The notes beneath the pieces were generated by a model, which ran no database searches, had not been told where the DNA came from, and saw only the letters and a program-made list of their open reading frames with translations. From the NCBI RefSeq assembly GCF_000212815.1, contig NZ_GL890986.1, forward strand, positions 62,001 to 126,000: a DNA stretch of 64,000 nt, read 5' to 3'. The stretch is from Streptococcus sanguinis SK49. Lineage in GTDB: Bacteria > Bacillota > Bacilli > Lactobacillales > Streptococcaceae. Below are positions 16,816 to 27,080 of the stretch, piece after piece; the stretch's first letter is position 1, and each line of letters starts with the position of its first letter. The translations under genes were made by a program, and so were the position numbers.

Positions 16816-19126
16816 GCTTGGCTCCTTTCTTGACTAGTTCCTTGTAAAATGCCTTCTGGCTCTTGCCTTTCTTGGACTTCTTCTCTTTCTTATCTCTGTT
16901 GCCTTTTTCTTTGGAAGAATGGCTGCGCTTGTCATCCTCACGGCGTCTCTTTCTACCTGACTTGCCTCTGCCACTCTTACCAGTCTTTTCTACCAGGTCA
17001 AATTCACTAGGCAGGTATTCAAAGTCAATCTCGCCTGTAGCCTTATCTGCTCGGACCAGCTTGATGCGAATCTGCTGACCGACCTTGAAAACCACGCCAG
17101 ACTTTTCTCCTTGCAGGGTCATCGTCCGCTCATTGTAGTTGTAAAACTCTGGCAAGTTGGTAACATGAATCAAGCCCTCGACCGTATTAGGCAGCTCTAC
17201 GAAGAGTCCAAACTTAACCACGCTTGAAACTACGCCGTCAAACTCTTCCCCAACAAATTCTTCCATGTACTCCGCCTTCTTCATAGCTTCGACTTCACGC
17301 TCGGCCTCGATAGCCCGACGCTCTCGGCTGGAAGACTGACTGGCAATCTCTGGAATCACTTGCTCAAAATGCTCTGCTATTTCCTTAGACTTGCCATAAT
17401 CCCGCACCATCCGGTGAACCAGAAGGTCCGGATAGCGGCGAATCGGACTTGTGAAATGCGTATAAAACTCCGCTGCCAGACCATAGTGGCCGTGATTGTG
17501 CTTAGAGTAGCGAGCCTGTTGCATGGAGCGCAGAAGCATCATGGACAGGACATCTTCATAAGGCTGGTCTTTAACCGCCTCCATAATATCCTGCAGAGCC
17601 TGCTGACTCATAGAGCTAGCCGTCCCGTATATCCGAATCCCAAAGCTAGAGGCGTAGTCAATGAACTTCTGCACCTTCTCCGCCTTTGGCTCCTCGTGGA
17701 TCCGATAGATGAAAGGCAGATTTAGCTTAGCAAAATGCTCAGCCACCGTCTCATTCGCCACCAGCATAAAGGACTCAATCATGCGCTCAGCAATTCCTCG
17801 CTGACGCAGGACAATATCCACCGGCCGGCCTTCCTTGTTGACCATGATTTTGGCTTCATTGGTATCAAAGTTAAGCGCACCGCGTTTAAAGCGCATGCTT
17901 TCCAGAATCTCATGCAGCTGGACCATGCTGTCAATACTGGGCACAATGGCCTTGAACTGCTCAGCTTTTTCCTGATTTCCAGCAATGATGTCGTTGACAT
18001 CACTGTAGGTCATGCGGAAGGTCGTCTTGATAACAGTCTGGGTGATGGCATGCTTTACCACGCGCCCCTTGGCATCTATCTCCATGATAGCCGACTGGGT
18101 CAGCCGGTCCACATTGGGATTGAGAGAGCAGATTCCGTTGGACAGGCGCTCTGGCAGCATGGGTACCACGCGGTCGGTCACATAGACAGAAGTCGCCCGA
18201 TTGAGGGCTTCCTTGTCCAGCTCAGATCCTTCTTTGACATAGTAGGAAACATCTGCGATATGGACACCCAGCTCAAAGTTACCATTTTTCAGGCGCTTGA
18301 TATGAACCGCATCGTCCAAGTCCTTGGCATCCGCTCCATCGATGGTGAAGGTAATCTCTTCACGCAGGTCCAAACGTCCTTCCAAATCACTCTCTGTCGG
18401 TGCATCCGGAACTCGCTCGGCCTCTTCCAAGACTTTTTCTGGAAATTCAGAGACAATGTCCATCGACTCCAGTACTTCCAGTACATCAATACCTGGATCG
18501 TTGACATGGCCGACTACATCGACCAGACTAGCCACGAAGAAATCGTGTTTCTTGGTTGGATATTTGTCAATAGCGACCTTGAGCACTTCTGTGCCATCCA
18601 AAACCATGGCTGGTTTTTTGACATAAATAGGCTGGCTGATTTTCTGATTTTTCGAGCGGATATAGCCCGCGTACTTGGGCTTTTCCTCATCCAAAACCAG
18701 CTGGCCAACTGCTGAAGTCAGGCTGTGCTCCAAAATATCAATAATCTTAGCTTCAGCTGACGTTCCCTTGATCCGGTCTGCCACCTTGGTAATGACTACT
18801 TCCACCGTATCGCCATCAATGGCATGATTGACATCATTACGGCCGACAAAGAGGTCATCCTCTTCCTCATTCAAGGTGACAAAGCCAAAGCCATTCTTGT
18901 GGGCATGAAAAACACCCTTGAGCGTCAGACGCTCCTGCTTTTTCTTCTCATAAAGCTCAATCCGCCCCTTGTCATCAAAACGAATCTGATGCTTTCTTTC
19001 CATCTGGGAGATGGTCTTAACCAAGCTACTAAAATCCTTGGAAGACTCTTTCCCCAAAGCAGCCGCCAGCTCATCCACGCTGGCCTGCTGCCTGTCTTTT
19101 AAATATTCAATGATTTCTGATTTCAT
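16778..19126 (-). CDS. rnr: ribonuclease R
   Basis: A 782-residue 3'-5' exoribonuclease. An N-terminal winged helix, cold-shock domains, the RNB catalytic core with [14 protein letters not shown] (metal-binding aspartates), an S1 domain ([29 protein letters not shown]) and a Lys/Arg/Gly-rich tail (about residues 715-782) appear in order. The gene follows secG and overlaps smpB, the usual Firmicutes order. Confidence 0.97.
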   Translation of the reverse strand: MKSEIIEYLKDRQQASVDELAAALGKESSKDFSSLVKTISQMERKHQIRFDDKGRIELYEKKKQERLTLKGVFHAHKNGFGFVTLNEEEDDLFVGRNDVNHAIDGDTVEVVITKVADRIKGTSAEAKIIDILEHSLTSAVGQLVLDEEKPKYAGYIRSKNQKISQPIYVKKPAMVLDGTEVLKVAIDKYPTKKHDFFVASLVDVVGHVNDPGIDVLEVLESMDIVSEFPEKVLEEAERVPDAPTESDLEGRLDLREEITFTIDGADAKDLDDAVHIKRLKNGNFELGVHIADVSYYVKEGSELDKEALNRATSVYVTDRVVPMLPERLSNGICSLNPNVDRLTQSAIMEIDAKGRVVKHAITQTVIKTTFRMTYSDVNDIIAGNQEKAEQFKAIVPSIDSMVQLHEILESMRFKRGALNFDTNEAKIMVNKEGRPVDIVLRQRGIAERMIESFMLVANETVAEHFAKLNLPFIYRIHEEPKAEKVQKFIDYASSFGIRIYGTASSMSQQALQDIMEAVKDQPYEDVLSMMLLRSMQQARYSKHNHGHYGLAAEFYTHFTSPIRRYPDLLVHRMVRDYGKSKEIAEHFEQVIPEIASQSSSRERRAIEAEREVEAMKKAEYMEEFVGEEFDGVVSSVVKFGLFVELPNTVEGLIHVTNLPEFYNYNERTMTLQGEKSGVVFKVGQQIRIKLVRADKATGEIDFEYLPSEFDLVEKTGKSGRGKSGRKRRREDDKRSHSSKEKGNRDKKEKKSKKGKSQKAFYKELVKKGAKHGKGRRKGRRAK

Positions 19127-19215
19127 ATTCCTCTTCTCTTAACGAGCTCTTTCTTCATCCTTGCTAAATCTCTTTAAAACTTAAAAAATAGGCCAAGACG
19201 AAGTCAGAGCCCATT

Positions 19216-19449
19216 TTATTTACTTGATAATACTGCTAATACCAATGCAATCAGTAGCCAGAAGAAAATCATGATTCCCGTCATACGCTGCATCACAGCT
19301 TCAAAACCGCGTGCCTTAGGACGTTCAAACAAGTCGTTGGCACTGGCATCAAAGACGTTGCTGGACTGATTTTTGGTTGGTTGCATGAAAATTGCAATGA
19401 CAATAATAGCTGATAAAATGACTAAAATGGTTAATAATAGGTTGTACAT
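19216..19449 (-). CDS. secG: preprotein translocase subunit SecG
   Basis: A 77-residue membrane protein with two helices (about residues 4-22 and 55-75) around a polar loop (NVFDASANDLFERPKARGFE). It is an accessory part of the SecYEG channel. It is flanked by rpmG and rnr as in other streptococci. Confidence 0.92.
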   Translation of the reverse strand: MYNLLLTILVILSAIIVIAIFMQPTKNQSSNVFDASANDLFERPKARGFEAVMQRMTGIMIFFWLLIALVLAVLSSK

Positions 19450-19491
19450 AAATAAAAACTCCTTAAAATCCTATCTATTTTATCATAAAAT

Positions 19492-19641
19492 CTACTTGGA
19501 TTCAAGATGTAAAGTAACTTTTCTTTCCTTAGGACAATACTTTAAGACCTCAATTTTTTCCGGATGCGTTTTAGTATTTTTGCTGGTCAGATAGTTCTGA
19601 CTGCCGCAGCTGGAACATTTTAAATTTATTTTAACGCGCAC
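19492..19641 (-). CDS. rpmG: 50S ribosomal protein L33
   Basis: A 49-residue protein starting at GTG. The GTG overlaps the pmrA stop as TAGTG, so translation is probably coupled. It contains CSSC (residues 9-12) but only one cysteine (in KYCPKERK) at the second zinc pair, an intermediate between zinc-binding and zinc-free L33 forms. Confidence 0.93.
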   Translation of the reverse strand: MRVKINLKCSSCGSQNYLTSKNTKTHPEKIEVLKYCPKERKVTLHLESK

Positions 19642-20813
19642 TAGATATCCTTCTTTTTAAATAAATTTCGAAAACTAAAGAGATTGGCCAGCATACTGAC
19701 AGCAACTAGCCCTGCTGTTGCATAAAAGACTGAATGATAGCCATAGGCTGCCGCAATGAACGATCCAGACATAGGGCCGACCACCCCACCCAGATAAAAG
19801 AAAATCTGATTATAGCTGAAAATCCTAGAGATTCCAAATTTGGGTGTTATCTTACTTAGCAGAGCATTGACACCTGGTATCAGCGCCCCTGTTCCTAGAC
19901 CAAATAAAAAGCGATAAAAGCCTAGCTGCATAGGGGAGCCAGCATTGGCACAGAGCAGATAAATCAGGATTGAATAGAACTGAGCCAGCACCAGAAGCCG
20001 GTGATTGCCGATACGGTCTCCTAATCGCCCCAGAATACTGGAGCTCATCATGCTGGAAAGTCCCATGCTAGATACGATAAGACCCGAAATAAAGATCAGA
20101 TTGTCCTTTTGCCCCAGCTCTCTGACATAGAGGGCAAGGATAGGGCTGATAGATTGAGCTGCAAACTGGATAACAAAGCTGGTCAGAAAGAGATTCATCA
20201 GCATCTTAGGATACCTGAGTTGGCGCAGCAATTCCCTAAAGCCTACCTCTTCTTGTCGGGTCACTGGCACAAAATCCTCCCGAATCAAATAAAAGGTCAT
20301 TAAGGCTGCCACTAGAAAGAAGCCGCCAATCAGAAGAAAGACATTGCGAATACCGAACATCTCCGCAATCAGACCGCCAATAAATGGCCCCATAAGATTA
20401 CCCGCAACGACACCGGTCGAGAGAGTTCCCAGAGCATAACCCGTTTTTTCCTTGGGAGCCTGACTGGCAATCAGAGCTGTGCTGTTGGGAACATAACCAG
20501 CGAAAACACCGTTTAGAAAGCGTAGGAGCAAGAGCCAGAAAATGTTGGGCACAAAAGCAATGCCGCCCATCGTGAAAACCATGGCAGTAGCTGCACGTAT
20601 CATCATAGGCTTACGACCATACCGATCGGCCAGGCTTCCCCAAACAGGAGAGAGCAGCGCCGCTGAGATTGCAGAGAGTGAAATCCCTAGTCCAGCGTAA
20701 TACTCCACCTCATGACCTCTGGCACCCAGCTGCTCCACGAAAAGTGGCATAAAAGGCGTCACCAGAGAAATGCTGGCACCTGTTAGGAAGTTCCCAAACC
20801 AAGCGATTTTCAA
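19641..20813 (-). CDS. pmrA: MFS multidrug efflux transporter PmrA
   Basis: A 12-helix major facilitator of about 390 residues, with the family motif A-like [13 protein letters not shown] after helix 2. The position between coaE and rpmG matches pneumococcal pmrA, a fluoroquinolone/dye exporter. The TTG at 20813 is the nearest normal start. Homology-like coding (a segment [10 protein letters not shown]) continues upstream to about 20843, directly after the coaE stop, where no ATG is in frame. The real start may therefore be a rare codon or be hidden by one extra T. See findings. Confidence 0.88.
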   Translation of the reverse strand: MKIAWFGNFLTGASISLVTPFMPLFVEQLGARGHEVEYYAGLGISLSAISAALLSPVWGSLADRYGRKPMMIRAATAMVFTMGGIAFVPNIFWLLLLRFLNGVFAGYVPNSTALIASQAPKEKTGYALGTLSTGVVAGNLMGPFIGGLIAEMFGIRNVFLLIGGFFLVAALMTFYLIREDFVPVTRQEEVGFRELLRQLRYPKMLMNLFLTSFVIQFAAQSISPILALYVRELGQKDNLIFISGLIVSSMGLSSMMSSSILGRLGDRIGNHRLLVLAQFYSILIYLLCANAGSPMQLGFYRFLFGLGTGALIPGVNALLSKITPKFGISRIFSYNQIFFYLGGVVGPMSGSFIAAAYGYHSVFYATAGLVAVSMLANLFSFRNLFKKKDI

Positions 20814-20846
20814 GTTATGTTTCCAATTTACTTGTGTCGTGATAAA

Positions 20847-21443
20847 TCATCTTCTTTCTAATTTCTGCAAAGCATCGCGAATCTGCTGTCGAGTTTCTTC
20901 AAGCGAGCCATTATTATCTATCAGCACATCCGCCCTCTTTCGTTTTTCTTGTAAAGATAGCTGAGCTGCTATACGTTTTTCTGCCTCTTCCTGACTGAGA
21001 GCATTTCGAGACATAAGACGACTGAGCTGAGTTTCCTCCGTCACATCCACCAGCCAGATTTGGTCAAACCAGTCCTCATATTGTAACTCAAACAGCAAGG
21101 GAAGATCCATAAAAAAGATATCTTCCTTCTCTGCTAGCAAACCTCGTCTGCCAGCCAGTTCCTCGCGAATAATACGGTTTTGTATTTGACTGGATTGCTC
21201 CAAGAGTTCGGGATTCCCAAAAATCATAGCTCCCAGCTTAGGCCGGTCCAAGCGCCCATCTTCCTGTAAGATAGCTGAGCCAAAAGCGGTTAAAAGAGCT
21301 TGATAAAGCCGTCCCCCCGGCTCTTGCAGCTCATGCACTACCTGATCCGCATCGATGACCTGGTAGCCCTGCTGCCTCAAAAACTCTGTCACTGTTGACT
21401 TACCCGAGGCAATGCCGCCAGTGATACCGATAATTCTTACCAT
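20847..21443 (-). CDS. coaE: dephospho-CoA kinase
   Basis: A 198-residue P-loop kinase for the last step of coenzyme A synthesis. Walker A is GGIASGKST, followed by VIDADQVVHELQEPGG and the LID region. The ATG at 21443 lies 5 nt after the mutM stop with GAGG inside the mutM end; a longer in-frame start would overlap mutM. Confidence 0.95.
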   Translation of the reverse strand: MVRIIGITGGIASGKSTVTEFLRQQGYQVIDADQVVHELQEPGGRLYQALLTAFGSAILQEDGRLDRPKLGAMIFGNPELLEQSSQIQNRIIREELAGRRGLLAEKEDIFFMDLPLLFELQYEDWFDQIWLVDVTEETQLSRLMSRNALSQEEAEKRIAAQLSLQEKRKRADVLIDNNGSLEETRQQIRDALQKLERR

Positions 21444-21448
21444 GACAG

Positions 21449-22273
21449 CTACCTCGTTTTCTGACAATGAGGACAGAGATGTGTACCGCGTCCACCCAGC
21501 TTAATTTTCTCAATCGGGCTGCCGCATCTAGCACAGGGGTGACCAGTCTTTCCATAAACCTGCAGAAAATCCTGCATCGTGCCATCTTCACCTAGAGCAT
21601 TGCGGTAGGTCCGAATGGTCGATCCTCTCTTTTCAATCCCGAGCTGCAAAACTTCTATAATCTGCTCACGCAGCTGCTTCACTTCAGCAGGCTTTAGACT
21701 ATCTGCCGGCCTTGCCGGATGAATCCGCGCCCGCCAAAGGGCCTCATCTACATAGATATTGCCCAGTCCAACGACCAAAGTCTGCTCCAGCAAATAGGGT
21801 TTTATAGGCTTCTTGGAACGACCCAAAGCTGCTGCAAAAGGCTCCAAAAGAAAGTCCGCCTCTGTCGGCTCAGGACCAAGCTTTCTGGCAGCAAAATAAG
21901 ACTCCAGCTGATCCTTTCTCAATAGCTCCATGGTCCCAAACTTGCGAACATCCTCATAAACAAGCGTCCCACCATCCGTCATTTCGAAAAAGACATGGGC
22001 ATGCTTGCGCTCAGGCACCGCATCAGGATAAAAAAGATACTTACCTTCCATTCGCAGATGGGAAATCAAGACCTTGTCAGTTAGGTAAAAAAGTAGATAT
22101 TTCCCCCGACGACGCATAGACCGAATTTCTTGACCTAGAAGATCTTGACGAAAAGCATCCAGATCCATCTGAATCATCTTAGGATACTTTACTTCCACTG
22201 ATTGGATGGTTTTCCCAAGAATTAATTTCTCAAGACCACGTCGAACTGTTTCGACCTCAGGTAACTCAGGCAT
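21449..22273 (-). CDS. mutM: formamidopyrimidine-DNA glycosylase
   Basis: A 274-residue base-excision repair enzyme. MPELPEVE supplies Pro2/Glu3 of the active site; a C-terminal zinc finger (CARC...CPHC) and the helix-two-turn-helix are present. A strong GAAGGAGG site begins one base after the stop of the specificity gene upstream, so the restriction-modification genes probably feed transcription into mutM. Confidence 0.96.
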   Translation of the reverse strand: MPELPEVETVRRGLEKLILGKTIQSVEVKYPKMIQMDLDAFRQDLLGQEIRSMRRRGKYLLFYLTDKVLISHLRMEGKYLFYPDAVPERKHAHVFFEMTDGGTLVYEDVRKFGTMELLRKDQLESYFAARKLGPEPTEADFLLEPFAAALGRSKKPIKPYLLEQTLVVGLGNIYVDEALWRARIHPARPADSLKPAEVKQLREQIIEVLQLGIEKRGSTIRTYRNALGEDGTMQDFLQVYGKTGHPCARCGSPIEKIKLGGRGTHLCPHCQKTR

Positions 22274-22285
22274 AGCTCCTCCTTC

Positions 22286-22795
22286 TTAAAATTTTAATTC
22301 AAATTGCAATAATTTTTTTACTTCTTCTCCTAAGATGGTTTTTATATTTTTTAATTTATAAATTTTTTCTACTATATCCTTTTGTATCTCTAAATCAATT
22401 TCACCAAAGCGATTGAAAGGTACAGGAATTTTAGTATCCAAAATTACATTTCTTTCTATTTTGGTATACTCATTTCTACCATTTTCACCACTTCTTCCTT
22501 TAACCTTTTGTCTTAAAAGAGGTTCTAAAATATAAGCAATATAATCAATGTTAGTTTTTTCCTGTTTAGGAATTAAAATCATTCTATCCGCATTCAAAGA
22601 AAACTTATTATCTATTAAAGTTATCTTACCTGCTATACCATTGACAGAGATTGTAGCATAACAACCATCAAAATCAAAATCATTTCGGTAGCCAAGAGGA
22701 ACTGAATTATTAGCTGAGTAGACGGGATACTTTCCATTGTTATCCAAGCAATATTTTTTCGTATATTTACTAAAACCACGTTTCAAATCAAACAA
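22286..22795 (-). CDS. third target-recognition domain of a specificity subunit, out of frame (phase-off)
   Basis: A 169-residue reading frame beginning at a TTG without a ribosome site. It is a single specificity half-domain: ELFDLKRGFSKYTKKYC at the start, VKGRSGENGRNEYTK in the middle and a C-terminal helix. It is closely related to the second domain of the upstream gene. Reading backwards, its frame continues (ITLAELFDLK) right up to the TA tract at 22808-22828. It is thus the in-frame continuation of the upstream subunit if the tract loses one TA or gains two. Best viewed as a switchable extension, or less likely a decayed remnant. Confidence 0.75.
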   Translation of the reverse strand: MFDLKRGFSKYTKKYCLDNNGKYPVYSANNSVPLGYRNDFDFDGCYATISVNGIAGKITLIDNKFSLNADRMILIPKQEKTNIDYIAYILEPLLRQKVKGRSGENGRNEYTKIERNVILDTKIPVPFNRFGEIDLEIQKDIVEKIYKLKNIKTILGEEVKKLLQFELKF

Positions 22796-22806
22796 TTCAG
22801 CTAAGG

Positions 22807-23988
22807 TTATATATATATATATATATATGGAACACCGTTCGAATTAAAGTCCAGATTCGATTGAATAAACTGATATCCTTGCTTCTCAATATTATTTTTC
22901 ATTTCAAGGATTGTTTGAGAATTTTTTACAATCTGATTTTGCTTTTCAAGGTCAATTTCTCCTGAAGAGGTAAGAGGAAGCACGACCTCTAAATTTTTTA
23001 TCATAGAGGTATTTAACTTTGTATACTCATTTTTACCATTTTCTCCTTTTCTCCCTTTAACATGGGAACGAAAAATTGGTTCTAAAACTTGTTTCAAATA
23101 TAAAGGATTAACCTTACTAGCATATTCTTCTTTTATAACTAACGGACGTACTTTCTCACTCAAACTAAAGCGACCCTCGTGATAAAAAATATAGCCAGCA
23201 AGACCATCTATATTGTAAGTCAAGCAGTTTTCAAAATAGCGAACAGGAAATTCACGTTTTCCATCTTTGTCCACAATTACAGCATTGTCTTTCACATAAC
23301 CATAACTTGGTAAGTTATCACTACTAGCACCATAAACTGGTATATCACCTGAATTTTCTTTTACAAATGTCTTGGTAAATTTGGAAGAATTTGTTGAGAT
23401 GGTTAAGTCAAATAACTCTGCAACTTTTATTGAAGTAGTCTTATCATTATCTCCTGAAATAATATCCACCTCTACAGACTTTATTGTTTGAATCTTTTCA
23501 GACAATTCTGCTTTGCGTGCTTCAATTATTTCAAACTTTCTGACAATCTCTTCTTGTTTTTTAAGGTCAAATTCTCCATCTTCATTAACAGGAATACTAA
23601 CTCTTATATCTTTGATTTGTGACCAAGCTAATGATGGAACATCACCACGTCTTACAGAATTATAGAATATACTTTGAAAAACATATTTGCAATAAGATAA
23701 GGATAGGTTATCCACTTTGCTTATTAAAATAGCTCTGTGTCCCCCAACATTGTATTTACCTTGTAAAACATCCAGAGTTCCGGCATACTCACCATCTGTT
23801 GTATAGGTTAAATGAGGCGTTTCATATTCATATGTATCTATAAATCCAAAGGAAGTTTTAGTTGAACCAGTGTAAACTTCAAAATCACCAGTATTTCTAT
23901 TAACATAAGCTTTCGTATACCTACTATTTCCTCTTTTATTGGTAAATAGTTCAGAAAGTGTTACACGCTTGCTTCTTACTTCAACCAT
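22807..23988 (-). CDS. restriction-modification specificity (S) subunit with two recognition domains
   Basis: A 393-residue HsdS/BcgIB-like protein. Domain 1 (about residues 9-190) starts VTLSELFTNKRGNSRYTK; domain 2 (about 190-375) starts IKVAELFDLTISTNSSKFTK and contains VKGRKGENGKNEYTK. Each ends in a conserved helix (FDLKKQEEIVRKFE, IDLEKQNQIVKNSQ). Two half-domains are a complete subunit. The reading frame ends PYIYIYI-stop inside a TA repeat. The ATG has GGAGGAG upstream and overlaps the methylase gene by 13 bp. Confidence 0.88.
   Translation of the reverse strand: MVEVRSKRVTLSELFTNKRGNSRYTKAYVNRNTGDFEVYTGSTKTSFGFIDTYEYETPHLTYTTDGEYAGTLDVLQGKYNVGGHRAILISKVDNLSLSYCKYVFQSIFYNSVRRGDVPSLAWSQIKDIRVSIPVNEDGEFDLKKQEEIVRKFEIIEARKAELSEKIQTIKSVEVDIISGDNDKTTSIKVAELFDLTISTNSSKFTKTFVKENSGDIPVYGASSDNLPSYGYVKDNAVIVDKDGKREFPVRYFENCLTYNIDGLAGYIFYHEGRFSLSEKVRPLVIKEEYASKVNPLYLKQVLEPIFRSHVKGRKGENGKNEYTKLNTSMIKNLEVVLPLTSSGEIDLEKQNQIVKNSQTILEMKNNIEKQGYQFIQSNLDFNSNGVPYIYIYI
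22808..22828. repeat. TA dinucleotide microsatellite, (TA)10.5, inside the S-subunit gene
   Basis: Twenty-one bases of alternating T and A. At this length the upstream subunit stops within the tract. One unit fewer, or two more, joins it in frame to the third recognition domain, giving a 566-residue product at one unit fewer; one unit more gives another early stop. Such tracts slip during replication. Confidence 0.9.
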
Positions 23989-26057
23989 TCCAACTCCTCC
24001 TTGAAATCTTGCATAAGAGAAATCATATCATCAATCATTGCTTGGAATTCATCAATCGAAACGACTTGTCTTTCTTTTTTTAGACCAATAGCAATCTTTT
24101 CTTCTTCAGACCACCAATTTTCAATAATCCAACTCTTCTTACTATCTAATTCCTCAATCGGAAGTAATTTTAGTCTAGAATCACCTAAAAGGTGGGATTT
24201 TATTGGTTCTTGTAAATCATTTCTATCTGGAGATTGGCGATAAAAATTATATTTGACGACAGCTTGCTTTAAGTCATTTTCTTCAGAATCAAATCGATAA
24301 ACATCTAAGGTTTCACCAATACTACCTGCAATGTAGGTAAAAACAGGATAATCTTGTACGATATTATTTTCAATCTCATTCTCTGTTTTCTTACGAATGG
24401 TCAAAATGTAGGTTTTTTTAGGTGTGTTAAAGAAAGCGTTGACTGGTAAAGAAATCAAAGCGTCAATAAAAAAGAGTTCTTTTAACTTTTCTTTTAACTT
24501 TTTATTTGCATGATTAGAAAAAATACCATCCGGTAAGACAATATTGGCAACACCACCATGTTTTACGGAACGCATAATCCACTCTAAAAAGAGAGCTTCA
24601 ACACCACTACCACCATACTTATAAATATCCGTAGCTTTAGCAAGGTCTGACATTTCCTTACTTTGATAATAAGGAGGATTTGCTAAAATTAGGTCGTATC
24701 TATTTTCTTCCAGATTTTCCAGAGTACCTAACATACTCTTATGTAAGTAGAATGAATCATTTAATAGTATTTTCGCAATTGTTTGCACATCTTTAAAACT
24801 ATTATTTTGCTGGAATAATTCAGAAAAATAAATTAACGTATTAGCTTTAGCAAGAATAATTGTGATATCGTCTTTTTCAGACATCATCTTGTCATAGCCA
24901 AAAAATCGAATTTTAGAAGTTAACTTTCCTTTAGAGTAGCTATAACTATCTTCTATACGTTTTTCAACTGCTTCAAGCAAAAACTTTCCAACACCACAAG
25001 CAGGATCGCAAATAGTCATTCCCTCAGAAATATCTACCATAGAAACCATTTCGTCTACTATTTTTAATGGTGTAAAAAACTGCCCCATATCACTCTTGTC
25101 ATCACTATTTTTCATAAAAGTTTCAAACAGTTTTGACTTGAAGTCTTTACTTATATTTAAGAATTTTCCATATTTTTTATCATATTTTTCAAATTCCAAA
25201 ATAACAGATTTAAATACTGTATCCGTATTATCTACGCTGACAAATTCGTTTTGTTCATCTCTTTCAATATGAAAAACTTTACCATTGATAATGCTTGTCC
25301 CATCCATACCTTTTGGAAACAATTTAACCATCGTCTTTCTAGCACCTTCTAGGTATTTCCCTAAAACATAGGCGGTAGAATATCCTTCCATTTCATATAA
25401 AGAAACAATGTATTCAAAACTATTTTCTCCATTTAAAACACCAATATCTGATAAATATTTAAAGAGAAACAACTCAACAAAAGTATATAAAGACATCTTT
25501 GCTGATGCAAAAGTTAAATTTTTTAAAATTCTATTAATCTTTTGAGCTAAATCAGTAGGATCCAAAAATTCCTTTTTCAATATCTGATTATTTGTTTCAG
25601 AAATAGATAATGAAATATCGTTAATGAACTTGACAATTTGTTTGCCATTTTCTTTTGGCTTTATTGCTAAATTAATTTCATTTCCATTCTCATCTAAAAT
25701 CTTTTCCCCGGTTTTAGGATTAACCCAGATAAAAGAATCACCGTCGCTTACAATATAAATAAGTGCACCCAAAGCTTTAGCGACCTCTATCTCTTGTTTA
25801 ATCGCACCTTCAATATCCTTAGCACTCTTAAATTTACTTGGTATCTTTTGCTCAACATATATAATTACGTTCTTATTATCATCTAGAATTAAAACATCTG
25901 GTTTTTTATTCCCAAGACTTCTCTTTAGATTTACATTCTTAATAATATTTGATTTCATCAAATTATTAACGGTTGTTGCACCAATACTATAACATTCATA
26001 TTTATCAAATATTACTGGTGTCGAATAAATACTATTTTGAATTAACTGCTCTGACAT
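23976..26057 (-). CDS. fused restriction endonuclease/N6-adenine DNA methyltransferase (BcgI-like RM subunit)
   Basis: A 693-residue protein. The N-terminus has a PD-(D/E)XK-like pattern: Pro53-Asp54, then Glu69-Gln-Lys71 on the following strand (VIIYVEQK). This is followed by a helical linker and a gamma-type N6 methylase with motif I DPACGVGKF (351-359) and motif IV NPPY (460-463). No separate HsdR gene is present. Nuclease and methylase in one chain with a separate S subunit is the BcgI type IIB arrangement; plain type I HsdM would be about 500 residues without the nuclease. AT-rich, lying between era and mutM, which are adjacent in related streptococci. Confidence 0.85.
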   Translation of the reverse strand: MSEQLIQNSIYSTPVIFDKYECYSIGATTVNNLMKSNIIKNVNLKRSLGNKKPDVLILDDNKNVIIYVEQKIPSKFKSAKDIEGAIKQEIEVAKALGALIYIVSDGDSFIWVNPKTGEKILDENGNEINLAIKPKENGKQIVKFINDISLSISETNNQILKKEFLDPTDLAQKINRILKNLTFASAKMSLYTFVELFLFKYLSDIGVLNGENSFEYIVSLYEMEGYSTAYVLGKYLEGARKTMVKLFPKGMDGTSIINGKVFHIERDEQNEFVSVDNTDTVFKSVILEFEKYDKKYGKFLNISKDFKSKLFETFMKNSDDKSDMGQFFTPLKIVDEMVSMVDISEGMTICDPACGVGKFLLEAVEKRIEDSYSYSKGKLTSKIRFFGYDKMMSEKDDITIILAKANTLIYFSELFQQNNSFKDVQTIAKILLNDSFYLHKSMLGTLENLEENRYDLILANPPYYQSKEMSDLAKATDIYKYGGSGVEALFLEWIMRSVKHGGVANIVLPDGIFSNHANKKLKEKLKELFFIDALISLPVNAFFNTPKKTYILTIRKKTENEIENNIVQDYPVFTYIAGSIGETLDVYRFDSEENDLKQAVVKYNFYRQSPDRNDLQEPIKSHLLGDSRLKLLPIEELDSKKSWIIENWWSEEEKIAIGLKKERQVVSIDEFQAMIDDMISLMQDFKEELEWLK

Positions 26058-26091
26058 CGTGATTGCCTTCTCTCTATTTTTTGTTTACATT

Positions 26092-26115
26092 AAAAACTCT
26101 TTTAAAAGAGTTTTT
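26092..26115 (-). terminator. terminator between era and the RM genes
   Basis: AAAAACTCTTTT and AAAAGAGTTTTT form a 24-bp palindrome beginning at the era stop; T-run follows on the minus strand. No clear separate promoter for the RM genes was found in 26058-26091, so read-through may drive them. Confidence 0.7.
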
Positions 26116-27014
26116 TAGTACTCCTTCTTATTATAGCCAAAATCCGCCAAGTCCAGCTTCTTGTCCCGCCAGTTTTTCTTGACCTTGACCCAGGTTTCTA
26201 GGAAGACCTTGTCCCCAAGCATGAGCTCAATATCGCGCCGAGCCATGGATCCGATTTTCTTCAGCATGGAACCGCCTTTACCGATGATAATGCCTTTTTG
26301 GCTGTCACGCTCCACCATGATAGTCGCTCGGATATGGACCTTGTCCGTCTCCTCGTCTCGCTTCATACTGTCAACAACCACCGCGACTGAGTGGGGAATT
26401 TCCTCCCGCGTCAGCATCAAAACCTTTTCCCGAATCATCTCTGACACCAGAAAGCGCTCCGGATGGTCGGTAATCTGGTCTTCTGGGAAATACTGGAAGC
26501 CTTCCTCCAGATTCTCACTGAGAATATCAATCAGATGGGACACATTATTGCCTTGCAGGGCTGAAATCGGCACGATTTCTTTGAAGTCCATCTGCTGACG
26601 AAAATCATCAATTTGCGCTAAAAGCTGATCCGGATGGACTTTATCAATCTTATTAACTACCAAAATAACTGGTACTTTAGCCGCTTTCAGTCGTTCGATA
26701 ATCATGTCATCGCCCTTGCCACGCGGCTCATCAGCCGGCACCATGAAGAGGACGGTATCCACCTCACGCAGGGTGCTGTAAGCTGCTTCCACCATAAAAT
26801 CGCCTAGAGCCGTCTTAGGCTTATGGATTCCCGGCGTATCGATAAAGACAATCTGCTCCTTATCCGTCGTGTAAATCCCCATAATTTTATTGCGAGTGGT
26901 CTGAGCCTTATCACTCATGATGGCAATTTTTTGCCCCATAACATGATTCAAAAAGGTTGATTTCCCAACATTGGGACGTCCTAAAATAGCTACAAAACCT
27001 GATTTAAAAGTCAT
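26115..27014 (-). CDS. era: GTPase Era
   Basis: A 299-residue ribosome-assembly GTPase acting on 16S rRNA maturation. G1 [10 protein letters not shown]3 DTPG, G4 NKID and a C-terminal KH domain ([23 protein letters not shown]) are visible. It follows dgkA as usual in streptococci. Confidence 0.97.
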
Positions 27015-27080
27015 TATTTTACCTCTATTATTTCCATTAAAATAGCAGAAAATCGGCAGTCTCCCCCGATTTTCAAATCT

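Noticed and set aside
17735..18715. A 326-codon open frame on the plus strand inside rnr
   Set aside because: It is antisense to the well-supported RNase R gene, has no recognisable protein motif and reflects codon bias of the true gene.
22286..22795. Independent translation of the third recognition domain
   Set aside because: Its only start is a TTG without a ribosome site, and the coding frame extends upstream into the TA tract, so it is better read as an extension of the upstream gene.
23976..26057. Plain type I HsdM
   Set aside because: About 200 residues too long, with a PD...EXK pattern at the N-terminus and no hsdR, so a fused BcgI-like chain fits better.
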